A DNA stretch of 64,000 bases, taken from the NCBI GenBank assembly GCA_000499405.2, contig HG738138.1:17886184-17950183 (forward strand). The letters are read 5' to 3'. The notes under the pieces were generated by a model. It searched no databases, was not told the DNA's origin, and was given only the letters and a program-made list of their open reading frames with translations. This DNA is from Onchocerca volvulus. Lineage: Eukaryota > Nematoda > Chromadorea > Rhabditida > Onchocercidae. Positions 1-11,600 of the stretch are shown here, piece by piece. Made by a program: the position numbers and the translations under genes. Within the stretch, counting starts at the first letter, position 1. Each line of letters begins with the position of its first letter.

Positions 1-434
1 AAATGAGCAAAATAATTCTTCTAAGAAAACTTGTATCAGAACTTACAATATTTTTCAAAATTTTGAAGAGTTAAAATTTTATTTCATGACTAAAAGAACA
101 AATTTTTATCACAGAGCTACGGCTTTAAAATAATTCAGATCATTTACTAAATTTGTATCGAATGGTATTTTTCATAACTGAATGCTGAAGTTTTCGTCAA
201 TGCTATTAGCAGAAATAAAGAATTGCAATATTTTTGTTTACTCAAACTTCTCATTGACTAATCATTCTTATCGAATTACAAACAATTTCATATTAGGAAT
301 TTTCCAATTCTATGCGATAGTACTAGAAATTATTAAATCAATGTTCCATTTTTCTGTACCAGGTATTTTGCGCTGGAGTGATTTTCTGTATTACTCGGGA
401 AGAATTCATTTGTGTATTATCAGATGAGGAATGT
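1..434. other. upstream region of the HtrL-like gene
   Basis: AT-rich sequence without a convincing gene. A polypyrimidine-like stretch ending in TTATCAG at 423 lies 11 bases before the ATG at 435. That is the usual arrangement of a nematode trans-splice (spliced-leader) acceptor, so the mature mRNA may begin near 424. No TATA box or other promoter element was recognised. Confidence 0.35.
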
Positions 435-2037
435 ATGAGGCAAACAGATGAAGCGATGAAGCGTTCTGGAAGATGGCTTCTCGGGATCGTCTTTCTCGCC
501 GTTGCTCTTGCACTTGTATTCTTCTTATTATTCAATATTCATAGACAAGCGTCAATTCAACGATCTGATTTACTCGTTGATTATTTCTATGATCAATATA
601 CAGACCAAGAGGATGGTGAAAGCGATGCATTTGATACTCAACAGATTACCGATGCCTTCCAAGAATCAAGCACTTATGTAGAACAATTAGAGAATTCGCA
701 AATTAAACTCACAAGTCAATCTGAAGAAGTTAATGAGAATTCGGCAAAATTATCACACTATAGCGACGGCACACAAAAATCAATTGAAGGTATTTTTATA
801 TGCTCAGTTTCCATTTAACTCTCCAAAATTTAAGAAATTTCCAAAAATTCTTATAATCCCAAAAATTGGGTTGTATCTATCTAATGTCGAATTTTTTGCA
901 TGATCGTTGAATTTATTTTCAGACGAAATGATAGAAGCAGAGCAACAAGCAAAGACAAAATTAGACGACGAAATATTTTCGAAATTTTTACATCCATTGA
1001 TAATCTCAAAAATATCGAAAACTCTTCGTCCGGAAGAAAAATTTGTGAATTTGCCTACTTTTCCTACTCCTATTACTTCTATTGCTACTTCTACTACTAG
1101 AAATACTTCTAATGCCACTACTGTTACTACAACTCGTAAATATAAGAAATACAAATTCAATGCATATATTAAAACTTCTTCAGGCACACACATAGAACTT
1201 CCAAAACATCTTCCTGAGAATTTGAACCTCGCGAATTTCCCAAGTGCTACAAAAATTGATGCACTTTTAACTTCTAAACTGATAGCAACCGATAGAATAT
1301 TATCCTATGGCAGAAGTACCCAATCAAAAATGCCGATTATTCGAGAATTCTCGACGTTCAATAATTTAACAACATCAGATCCATTACTCATTAGAAATAA
1401 TGTAGAAAGTGACACCAACCGAATTGCAATGGAAGCGACAAAATTTATCAAAAATTTGCAAAATTTACGAGTAATGACAATTTCTACGTCAAATCTAACT
1501 GCAGTTTCACCACACCTACAACAAGAAAATATAGTGACAATCGACAAAGAAACTGAAACGGAAGTTAAAGATAAAGAAATTGAGGAGAAGGAAGACAATT
1601 ATGAGTGTGAAGATTTTCTATATATAAATTCAGCTGCTACTACATCAATTTCAACTACTACAACCCTTATTGCTACCACCACAACTACTATTTCCACCAG
1701 TATCACAATTCCTAAAGTAAGACTTCTGGATTCTTCATTTTGAAGTATTTTTTAAAACCATGTCTCGTATAATTCAACAGATTATAAATGAAAATCATAC
1801 AGCATTTAGTCATTTCCAATTTACTTCTGTAATCATCACAAAGAATATTAAATTTGCCTTTGGTTTTTACCTAAATTTTAAACTTTGGCGATTGTGCTAG
1901 TTTCATGGAAAATCTTTCAAAAAGAAGAAATTGCGCAGTTTTGCATAATATATCAATACTAGCAGATCCCGCTTATTTAAAACAAATAAAATTGTGAATT
2001 CCAGTTCACTTCGGGGGCACATTCCCATCGCCATTTG

Positions 2038-2079
<42 letters not shown>

Positions 2080-3830
2080 TATCATCATCAATATGATCAT
2101 TATGACCGCGATTCGCCAATAATTATCACAGCCTTATTCGATATAGGTCGTGGAAAATGGCCCAGGTACACGAGGACTTATGAACAGTATATGAATTATC
2201 TCAAGCATTTACTGAAATTAAAAAACTGCCTGGTCATTTACACCGACTCAAGGGGAGCCGAACTCGTGCGACAGACAAGGGATGCTCGTAATACCCAGGT
2301 TGTATTGCTATTTACCTAATTTGATCTGATTTTTTGAATATCCAAGTTATACTAAATTAATACTGATATAAAAATTCATGAATTCTTAATTTAATTAGAA
2401 ATAATTGGCTTCCTTATTGATACTTTTTGTAGCTTCAAAATGAAAAACATGATATCATAATAATGAGCACTTCGGTGACAATAAAAATTTCAGATATTTG
2501 AAATGTCGATGCATGATCTTCCTCTATATAGGTATCGAGAAGAAATGGAAGATATCATTCGGCGCGAACAAAAAGGTAGTGAAACTTTGAGTTAACAATT
2601 AATAAACTTGATAATTACTTCAAACTAATAAAGAAGTTGTTTTGGAACTTTTCCAGGTCTCTGCAATTACTCAAGGATAATATATGAGTCTTTCTTCTTT
2701 TAGTATAATGAACATTTTCAAAAATATAAAAACACCTTCGAAACAATGTCTTTCTTCTTCTTTTTTTTTTTTTGCAGCACTGAAATATAATTTTAGATTG
2801 GCGATTTAGTCCAAAAACCCGCTATCATCCGGAAGCAAACAGCGCCGATTACAATATAATTGTTAATTCTAAGCCCTATTTTTTGTATAATGCAACGCAA
2901 AGCGCTCGATTTCGAGCCTCCGATCGAATGTTTGTTTGGATTGACGCCGGATATGGTCGGTAATTAAATTAGTTCCCATCTAGACAAACATTTTAGATTG
3001 CATAAAACTATATCAAGCATTGTTTAGGTCACGGGCGGAAGGGAATCATTCCAGATCATTGTCATTGGCGACCACAATTACGACGTGATCGCATTACAAT
3101 TATTCAACTGACGCCAATACATGATAAATTGTCCAGGTTTGCAAGACTTTTTCAATTTTAATAAACTAATTAATATTTTAGATCTTATTCTGTTTTAAGT
3201 TCTAATTAATTAATTAATCTTTTTTTGATTAGTTAATTTACAGATATTCGATAAATGATCTATATCGTGTTGATTGGGTTGTATTAAGTGGTGGCTTCAT
3301 TGCCGGTGACAGCTATACCATTAATCGATTTTATCGATTTTATCAAAAATCATTTATGGAATTATTAGATTCTGGAAGAATTGATGATGACCAGGTGAAT
3401 GTGTTATTACTCGTTATAAAGTACTCAAAATTACTGCTTTTGTTATTTCGAATTCAAGAAACGATTTAAATGAAGAACAAAATACATCTACTGTTTGAGT
3501 CTTAAATGAACGAATTCTATGTCATTTCCTGTTTCAAAACTATTTCAAATCCATATCAGTTGGCCCAAAATCGATTAATAGTTTCAAAATTCAACGAAAC
3601 AATAATTTCAATGGGATATACAATTTAGCCCAACATATGATGAAGTCAGCAAATATGCAATTTGAAATCAAATAAATCTTTTGCATCTTTAATTTTAAAC
3701 TGAAACTGAGTTTCTTCAGACAATATTGACGCTGATGCTTAAACATTATGCGAATTTGTTCAATCCTATGTCTAGTAACGGTGACTGGTATGCTGTATTT
3801 CGATTGTTTCCGTGCAATGATCGACAGTAA
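435..3830 (+). CDS. type II membrane protein with HtrL/YibB-family glycosyltransferase-like domain
   Basis: Eight exons: 435-789, 923-1716, 2005-2298, 2494-2575, 2797-2955, 3028-3136, 3244-3394 and 3720-3830, giving 684 aa with all phases consistent. The ATG at 435 follows a possible trans-splice acceptor; in-frame codons upstream lack an ATG. Residues 14-33 form one hydrophobic segment after a short basic N-terminus, the layout of a Golgi type II enzyme. Residues 40-380 are a Ser/Thr/Asn-rich stalk with threonine runs, probably O-glycosylated. A run of 14 histidines lies at 395-408. From about 418 to the end the protein matches the HtrL/YibB family (Pfam HtrL_YibB): TALFDIGRGKW, then IFEMSMHDLP, then FVWIDAGYGHG, then VVLSGGFIAGDS. 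The family is proposed to have glycosyltransferase-like roles in nematodes; the substrate is unknown and enzymatic activity is inference. The exon 5 donor is GTCGGT rather than the nearby GTAATT, because only it keeps the frame. A possible AATAAA lies at 4051. Confidence 0.85.
2038..2088 (+). repeat. CAT trinucleotide repeat encoding poly-histidine
   Basis: About 14 uninterrupted CAT codons followed by TAT CAT CAT. The repeat lies at the start of exon 3 of the HtrL-like gene and is translated as poly-His. The opposite strand reads as poly-Met in one frame, a shadow rather than a gene. The tract is a good length-polymorphism candidate. Confidence 0.9.
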
Positions 3831-4406
3831 CCTTGTTATTGCTAAACTTACGATATACTGTATAGCTAGCAGTAGTACAGTACATAGGGAACTGTCGGAC
3901 ACCACTTCATCTTTTTATGAACTTATTTGTCTCGAAATCAAAAATGAAAGTATGCAGGAAATGGTACATTCGGCAGATCATTTGAATGTTCCATTTTTTG
4001 TATATCATGAATTGTCTGATAAAGTCAGATCTATCCGGAAGGCAAGTTGAAATAAATCAAAACAAAATACATTTCAATGAACAAAAAGCGATTAATATCA
4101 CTGAGCAGATTTTGTATGGATGTCAGGAAATTAGACTTACTTGCAAGAATTTCAGCAGAATATTCGAAAAATCATAAATTTTAACTAAATTTGAGTCATC
4201 TCTTTTGACTGTTTGGATCAGAAGTCATAATTTAGCATCAAATCCAAATCGGAAAAATTTTGATGATTATATATATTTTTATCTCATATTTTTCTTTTTT
4301 ACTGTTATGTTCGAAATGGAATTTAAATATAAAATGTTCGTAATTTTTTCGGAAAAAATCTTACAGTCATTCTTTGTTTCACTGAAACGATTTTCTGGTT
4401 CCAATT
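3831..4406. other. convergent 3' intergenic space
   Basis: Space between the stop codons of the HtrL-like gene (+) and the globin gene (-). It holds an AATAAA at 4051-4056, about 220 bases after the HtrL-like stop, that could serve as its polyadenylation signal. Short ORFs here are AT-rich and show no protein-like features. Confidence 0.4.
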
Positions 4407-7400
4407 TCAACTCTTCATATCTTTCGTTTTCAATTGTTCTAAAACTTTCTGAGCCTTATATTCAATTCTGTATCCAATTCGCATTTGTTCCACGCAGAAA
4501 TTCCCGAGCACATTCCACGCATTGAATACATCGATCGATGCTCGATCGGCATTGACAAATTCAACGAATGCCTGATTTACTATCTAGAAATATGCTTCGT
4601 TCTTTTTAAAATTTAAAATATGTTTTTGCTTCTTTGCACCAAATCGATTTCTGCCTTTAGTAATAGGAAAAATATGAAAATGAGTAATTCAAATACATGA
4701 AGTTCGATGTAATTTCGTTTCCTGATAAAGTATGCAGACTTAAAACTATCATTAGTCAGTATAGTATTGATTCTATTTGATTGAAACTCGGAATTTCTCT
4801 TAGGCCTCGTTTTTTTAACTATATTCAAGGAATATTTGAGGACTGCTTTAGTTGTTCCATTCTGTAACTTTGTCAGTACCGTTTAGTTTTTAAAAGTTTT
4901 CACAGTTGTCTTAATCAGTATTAAAGACTTCTCATTAACTTTCATCAGTTTATTATCTCCATCTTCATCCTGACGGAAGTCTTGCACTGCATTATTTCGA
5001 AAAGTTTACCTTCCAGTAATTGCTTCTATATTGTATTTCTGTATGAATTACATGTCGTGCACCCAAAGCTTGCAATGATTTACTCATTGCAGTTGGATTA
5101 TGCAAATGTAACATAATAGATGATAACGTTGATCCCACTGCCTAAATGAATATTTCCAAAAATAATAAAAAGTAAGTTGAAGTTTTAAAAAATCAAAACA
5201 AATTCTAAAATCCATCAAATTGACGGTCTTGAAAAATGATTAAAACTTACAAATTTCGCAGTCTTTTCAAAAGATTTATGAATCTAAATTTGATAAATCT
5301 AAAATTTTTCTGTATATACCACAAAGAATGTTGCAAGAGATTAAAAATCACAATAGAAGTTTATTTTAAAGTATGAAAGATGCTGTAAAGAACTTTCATC
5401 ATAATACAATGTTTCCTACGAAGGATGAGAATTATGAATAACCAAGAAGAATGAACTGATAGAGATTTTGGCCTTTTGTATTAATTAAAAATTTGAAAAA
5501 TGCTAACATTCTGAAAAAACTTTTCCAACCTTAAAGCATCTTCTAAAGAAAGTTTAAGCATAACTTAGTGATTACAAATAACTTCATATAAATCTACGTT
5601 CCATGCGGTTTCAGGTAAAATCGTTTTAAAAAAGTGAAAGAAATCTCAAAAGAATGTCAGTTATATTTAATTATCTGCAGGAATTTAATACCATTCTATG
5701 GTATATAAAATTATGGCAATACTCGAAGATTCCTTGACACTTCGCAATTACTCTATTAGATTAAAGCAAAGCGAAGAATTCAATAGATATAAAAATTATT
5801 CAGATTTCAGAAAGGCTATTTACGGATAATTTTCTTTGCAAGGTATTTTTTCCAGCAAGAATGAAATTTCTAATTAATCTAGAAAATATGAACCTTACGA
5901 ATTTTCGTTCATTTCTATAATTAAGATAATTAATAAAAACAATAGCCACTCTTATAAAAATGATATTACATATTATAATGGATATTCTAATAGCTTTAAA
6001 TTATAAAATGGTCAAATTGAAAAGATGCGTTGCCTGATTAGTCCATCAACAGATAAAAGTAATTATGTGATGAGAAGAAATAAGGGACTAAAATTTATGA
6101 CCTTAGCATGGATTTCGAAGAGCTGATTTTCCTTCAGTTCAAAGAAAGGAACATTTGAAAGATGAAAAGCTGATTGAAGACGGAAATCAAGAGCAAATAT
6201 GCGTAACAGTAATCGGCTTGCGAGCTCAAATTCACTGTCATTACAGCGTTTCATTTCCTGCACAATATATTAAGTAGTTTTACACTGGGAAATTTTAGAT
6301 TGCCTTCACTTTTGCATTTTATTCGATTTTCATCTTAATAAGACTTGTTTCGCTTCTATCTATTGGACTTCTGCTCTTCAGAAAAAGAAATGAGAATAGC
6401 AATTTCACTTCCAAAGATAAATTTTCTTCTTAAACTGACCGAGTTTTTTCTAAAACTACTAATTAGAGAGGATGGAAACAAACAACCTGCTTCCATAATC
6501 GTCGAATCGCGCTATTTTGTGAAGTTGTTAAATCACCCGATATTTCAATACATGGTTGCAACGCCTGTCTAAAACACTAATTCATGGAATAGTTGTAGGA
6601 AATAAAATTCCGGGATGAGAATAGGCGAAAGTGCCAGAAATGAAATATAATACATATAAACACAGTTCAGAGAGAGAGAGGGAGAGAAAAAAAAATAAAA
6701 AGGAAAAAACAGAAAAGACCTGAGATTGCTGCATGACCAAGACAGAGCTTCAAGATCAGATTTTGATAGATTTTGTTTTCTTTTTCTGAAAAATTAGAAC
6801 TTATTCTGCATCTCAATCTCTGGTTGCGTTTCTCTTGGTTTTTGAGCTTCCAACTCTTCCTTTTGAATCTAATCATTTCAAGAATTAGATTGAATCTAAG
6901 CTTTCACTGTTAGAAATTGTTAAAACTAACCGATTCTCAGATTGACTTCGCTCGGAACTCTCGTGTTCTTGATGTTGAGGTGACCACATTGGCAGCAACA
7001 AATCACTCATGTTACAGATATACTTATGCAATGTCAACTGCTGTTGAAAAACTAGAGAAGCTTCTTTCTAAATAATAATAATTAATTCTTGGAGATGTAT
7101 GCTTCTTTTTTCCTATCCATTCATTTCATTCATTCAGAAATCGAGAAATTCGGGATATCCGGACACCTGGGACAAATCGGGAATGCAGTATGCTCAAAAA
7201 ATAATTGAACATGAATGGATGAATTGAAAAAATGATAGGAAGGTCAAGGACCACTGCTCTTTGGTGGATCAGTTCATGAAGCTATAATTCTTGCAAGCAA
7301 AACTGCATAAATTGATAACAATCAAACCTTTTCAGTCAGAGTCAATGGTATATTTTCGCTTACTTCGCATGTTAACTTATTCTTTAACCTATTGAATTAT

Positions 7401-7956
7401 TTCATATGAATATTGCAAACAAAAAAAATTTTTTTTTACTATAACCGTTGGACCCTTTTTGTCCCTTTGAAGAAAATTGGAAATAGAAGAGTGAATTTAT
7501 CTCTTAAAATATGTTTTTCTGGCTTAGATCCTTAGATTATATGTTGATTTAATCCCTTTAGGCCTCTCACAAACAAAGAAATCATAATCGCTTCAGGCCT
7601 CCCATGGGCAAACAATTCAAAAAAAATGGCTAACATACCAAAGTCATTGCGGAAGATTTCCGGGGTCCATCAAACAGGAACTCCGCTCTCTGCAAAATAT
7701 ATAAATTGTTATGAAAAGTCAGAATAACGCAAAAGATTATTTAAAAAATTTTCCGAAAACCTTTTAGAACAAGAATTTTTAAAAACAGGAAAGTTTTTGA
7801 AAAAAAATCTATATTTTTTAGTCTTGAAACAGAAACAAAAAAGAAGGAAAAAACAAGAACTTAAAACATTTTACTTACCGAACGTCGTCTCAGTGGACAG
7901 TGACGCGGAGAATCTGCTAATCCTACTTGAATAGCCGTTGATTCCACGTTTCCCAT
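4407..7956 (-). CDS. nematode globin with acylation-type N-terminus (GLB family)
   Basis: Exons in transcription order: 7956-7879, 7689-7639, 7040-6931, 6785-6720, 6234-6102, 5141-5010 and 4583-4407, giving 248 aa with consistent phases. The protein starts MGNVES, a typical N-myristoylation signal (Gly2, Ser6), followed by a basic 80-residue leader. The globin fold starts near residue 88 with LSKSDLEALSWSCSNL (A helix), then RIFALDFRLQSAFHL (B/C helices). His144 lies in the E helix (EIHAK) and the proximal F8 His176 lies in LQALGARH. The H helix includes FNAWNVLGNF. A heme-binding globin acting at a membrane is the likely role; several C. elegans globins are known to be acylated, and function in redox signalling or oxygen sensing is inference. 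About six residues expected between EIHAK and AVGSTL are absent, so either a micro-exon in intron 5142-6101 was missed or the E helix is short. Confidence 0.78.
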
Positions 7957-8553
7957 TTATGAAAAAATAAATATATTGTGCTGAAATGGATCTAATGGAG
8001 CACGACACAAAGATGGCACAAAAAAAGTTTGAATCAGTAACAATCAATAAATTTGAGTCGATATCACACGATAAGAAGATGCTAACGTTTTTTGTTTTTT
8101 ACTAAAATGCCGAATTTTGGTGTCTTAAAAATGTAGTGTGAAAACATCTCGAATAAGAAATTTAATATAAAAGAATCTGATAGCATTACAAACTAAGTAA
8201 TTAAGAAAACCAATTATAACTTAATTATTAAAGAGCACATCGAAAAAATTTCACTTTTGTAAACAATAATTTTTAAATTTCATCTAATACGATATACTAA
8301 ATATATAATGTTCCAAAATTTAATGCAATAACATAGGATTATGTCAAAATTAAACTTCTCCTTATTTTTCAAAAATTGATTTAAATATACTAAGCATCGA
8401 TAAATCTTTTTTGCCATAAATCAGCTCGAAAATAATTTTTTATTGATATTGTGACATTGGTAGATGACAACTATGATATGAATCTGCTTGAATAACCTAA
8501 TGATTTTCAAGATCAAATGATATTAGAATAAGATAAAGTGAATTAAATGAAAA

Positions 8554-8688
8554 ATGTTGGGTCTATGGAAAAATAATTATGTACACCATCAGTATCACCA
8601 TAGCGCACCTCATTACGATGTACCGAACACGGTATTTCTCTCTGATAATGAGCTTATGATGCTGACTGTTAAAACATTTTTAATTTAA
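8554..8688 (+). CDS. possible 44-aa small ORF, unrecognised
   Basis: ATG-to-TAA frame of 44 codons, His/Tyr-rich in the middle (VHHQYHHSAPHYDVPNT) and otherwise less AT-driven than its surroundings. It lies about 600 bases upstream of, and divergent from, the globin gene. There is no signal peptide and no family match that I recognise. A CACCATCAG acceptor-like sequence and a following GTATTT could instead make the central part a small exon. It could equally be chance. Confidence 0.2.
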   Translation: MLGLWKNNYVHHQYHHSAPHYDVPNTVFLSDNELMMLTVKTFLI

Positions 8689-11600
8689 TCAGAATATTGA
8701 TAATTATTGATAACTAGGGACATTTCAATTTTACAAAGTACGACATTGAATAGATAAAATGAAATGAAAAATAAATATTCATGGCAAAAGTGATATGTTT
8801 AATAAATTTATAGTGTTATCCCGATATTTTTAATAAACTTATATTTTATCCTGATATCTTAAATAAAAATATTATTGGTAAAATCTTAGGGAAGAGTTTA
8901 TGCAAAAATTAAATTGTGTCAAAGTGAAACTATTTGGAAAAGTTCTCGATCTTATCAATCATACTCGTTTAATTGAATGATCTAAAAAAATAATCTTTCA
9001 AGATGTACGCAATTGGAAAATTTACGAATGTGTTTTGCATCAAAAATTGTTCTGTAAAAAGAAATTAAGAATTAATTGCTTTTTGTAGCAAATCAGATAT
9101 GAAATTAATGAAAAGTATTTAAGAAAGATGGGAAGAAGAAAGTCCAAAAAGACTTTAAAATTTCCATTAGAAGACAGAACTGAAATATTTGCCCACGAAA
9201 ACAAATAATGTATTAATATTATTTTTATAATAACCCAAGAAATTTTGAGAATTTGAAAAATAAAGGAAATATTTGTAATTTACTTTGAACTTAATCTTGA
9301 ACTACAGTTAAAAGTAGCAAGAATGCTGCTGCTGATACCCTAGTATTCTGTTTCTGAAATTTTTCTATATCCCAAACTTCTACATTTAAAGTGAAACTGC
9401 AATTTGTTCCAAAAGTCATTCAATGTGTTTAAGAAAAAAGTTTGCAGTTCGAGAGTCGAGCGAGATTTCAAAAATATTTTATAAGAACGATTGCCCTTAA
9501 CAGTAATAGCAAATGTAAGAAATATTCAAAAAGGCGTGTGAAGAGTCAATTTCGAACATTCGGTGTTATCTCAGTATCAAATTTCCTTCGAGTTTTTTGA
9601 TATGACAATTATTAGAAATACTAGAAGAAAAGATTATGACTAAACTTGAAATGAAGTGTCATTTCAGGAATCAACCGTGGATTTTAACTCAGAATTTATC
9701 ACTTCTTAATATCACCCAATCAACTATCAGTCAAATTTCACTTCCATCAATTAAAAAGTTTCTTGTTTAGACCTCAGATCTGTGTTCTTCTTTGGTAGAT
9801 TTTTAATCAAATCGCACTAATGTAAATTGCAAATTTAAATTATTAGTAATAAAGTGGAAGAAAATGAATGTTAAATACTAAATAACATCTCTATTAAAGT
9901 GAACATATGCCCAGAAGAAACGATTTTAGAACTCATCAATTGGACAATTTTTATAAAATGCTTGCATTATAAAAATGCATAAAGGATATAACTATCATAT
10001 TCAAATGTTTATAGAAGGAAAATTTATTTGATTTAAAAAATAATCGTATAAAGCACATTGAATTTTCAGTTAAAATTTTGGGACCAATTAATGCATTTCT
10101 ATTATGAAAGGAAATTCAAAATTAAACTTAATGGAAGCAAAGTCGGCAAGCAGCAAAATCTTCTTTTTAAAAAAATAAGGTTCTACTTATGATTCAATAT
10201 TTTTGTGTTATCAGCAGTATTAGTATTTCCCGTGAAATCTGATCTGTCATGATGTCTCATCACAGAAGCGTATTAATGACTACTTTTGACACTGTTAGTC
10301 AATAGTCGCCCAGCGAGTGAGATGAAAAAAACTTTAAAATTATGCATAGCAATAATTTCAAGACTGCATGTATCACGCATTGTTGTCTTCAAGCGCACTA
10401 TGTCGATCGAATTTTGAACCTTTTCGTATTTCTATTTACACTAACAATTCGAGCTGTGAAATATTACAGCTCTTAGAATATTTTGAAATGGTATTTTTTT
10501 GATAGAAAGATGAATAATAATTTTGCAAAAAAAAAAAACAACGAAAAGTGATGCGAAATGCTTCTTGCAAATATGGCAATCAAATCTATTAACATTGGAG
10601 GAATAAATATACTGAACTGATATACAAATGTTTCTATTCGTCGCATAATTTTTACGACAGAAGTTTATTAAAAGAACATTGCCTAAACATTTTCTTTTCT
10701 ATAAAATAAATTTCAACTTTTTCATCTACAAAATAAAACCAATTCATATATGATCATAGAACAAGCAAAATTTTAGATTTATGAATTGCCATAGCTTATT
10801 TTGAATATTTCAGAATAAATTAGCAAAGATTTGATTTAAAAATAAGACCGAATTGATTGACAAAGTTTTGCCCATCTATTTTATACAATCGATTCAACTC
10901 CAAGAAACTAAAATGCTGCATTAAAGGAGAGTTCGAAATCGAAAATTCCCACTGGGCTAAGAATAAACTTCCCAATAATTCGTCATTTTTTATGGATTTC
11001 ATAGAAGCAAATAAAAATGTCATTTATGCTTAACTAAAAATAATTATATGGCTTTTTTTGATACGGAAAACCTTTGAGATCCAGAAATAGATTATTTCTG
11101 ATAAATAATTGATCATTTGTCATGTTTGAAAAACTAGAATGAGAAAAAAAGGAGATGAATACACAATTGTGGTTTAGAACTATTGTCGGGAGGCTAAATT
11201 CTTCTAGAATTCCATTGATTGTGAATCGTAAAGAATTTTTGTGCTTGCCAAGCTCATTAGAATCATAGAAATCGGAACACTCTTTCAACATTTATAATAC
11301 TTAAAACAGCACTTGAAGCAAAACTGCTATGGGTGAAGGATGTTGGTGGACTTTAACTAACCTTCGTAACTTCGTAATCATTGTAATTGTGCAAAAGTGC
11401 AGAATATGAAAATTAGCAAAAGAAAGTTTTTGCGAATTCAATATAATAAATTACAATTCTGGGAGCTATTTGTGCATATTGGAAAAGCTCGATAAACTTT
11501 AGGTTTTCAATAAGCAAAAATCAGTAAAATCACCCGAAAAGTTGATTGCAATAAACTTTGGGGCAAGCTGAATAATCAGCATCAATCAAAGTAGAAATCT

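Noticed and set aside
907..1743. Continuous plus-strand frame ending at 1743 as a stand-alone gene
   Set aside because: A good donor at 1717 joins in phase to the exon at 2005, linking it to the HtrL domain; the last eight codons are intron read-through.
1903..2100. Minus-strand frame with a poly-Met run
   Set aside because: Antisense shadow of the CAT (His) repeat in the HtrL-like exon.
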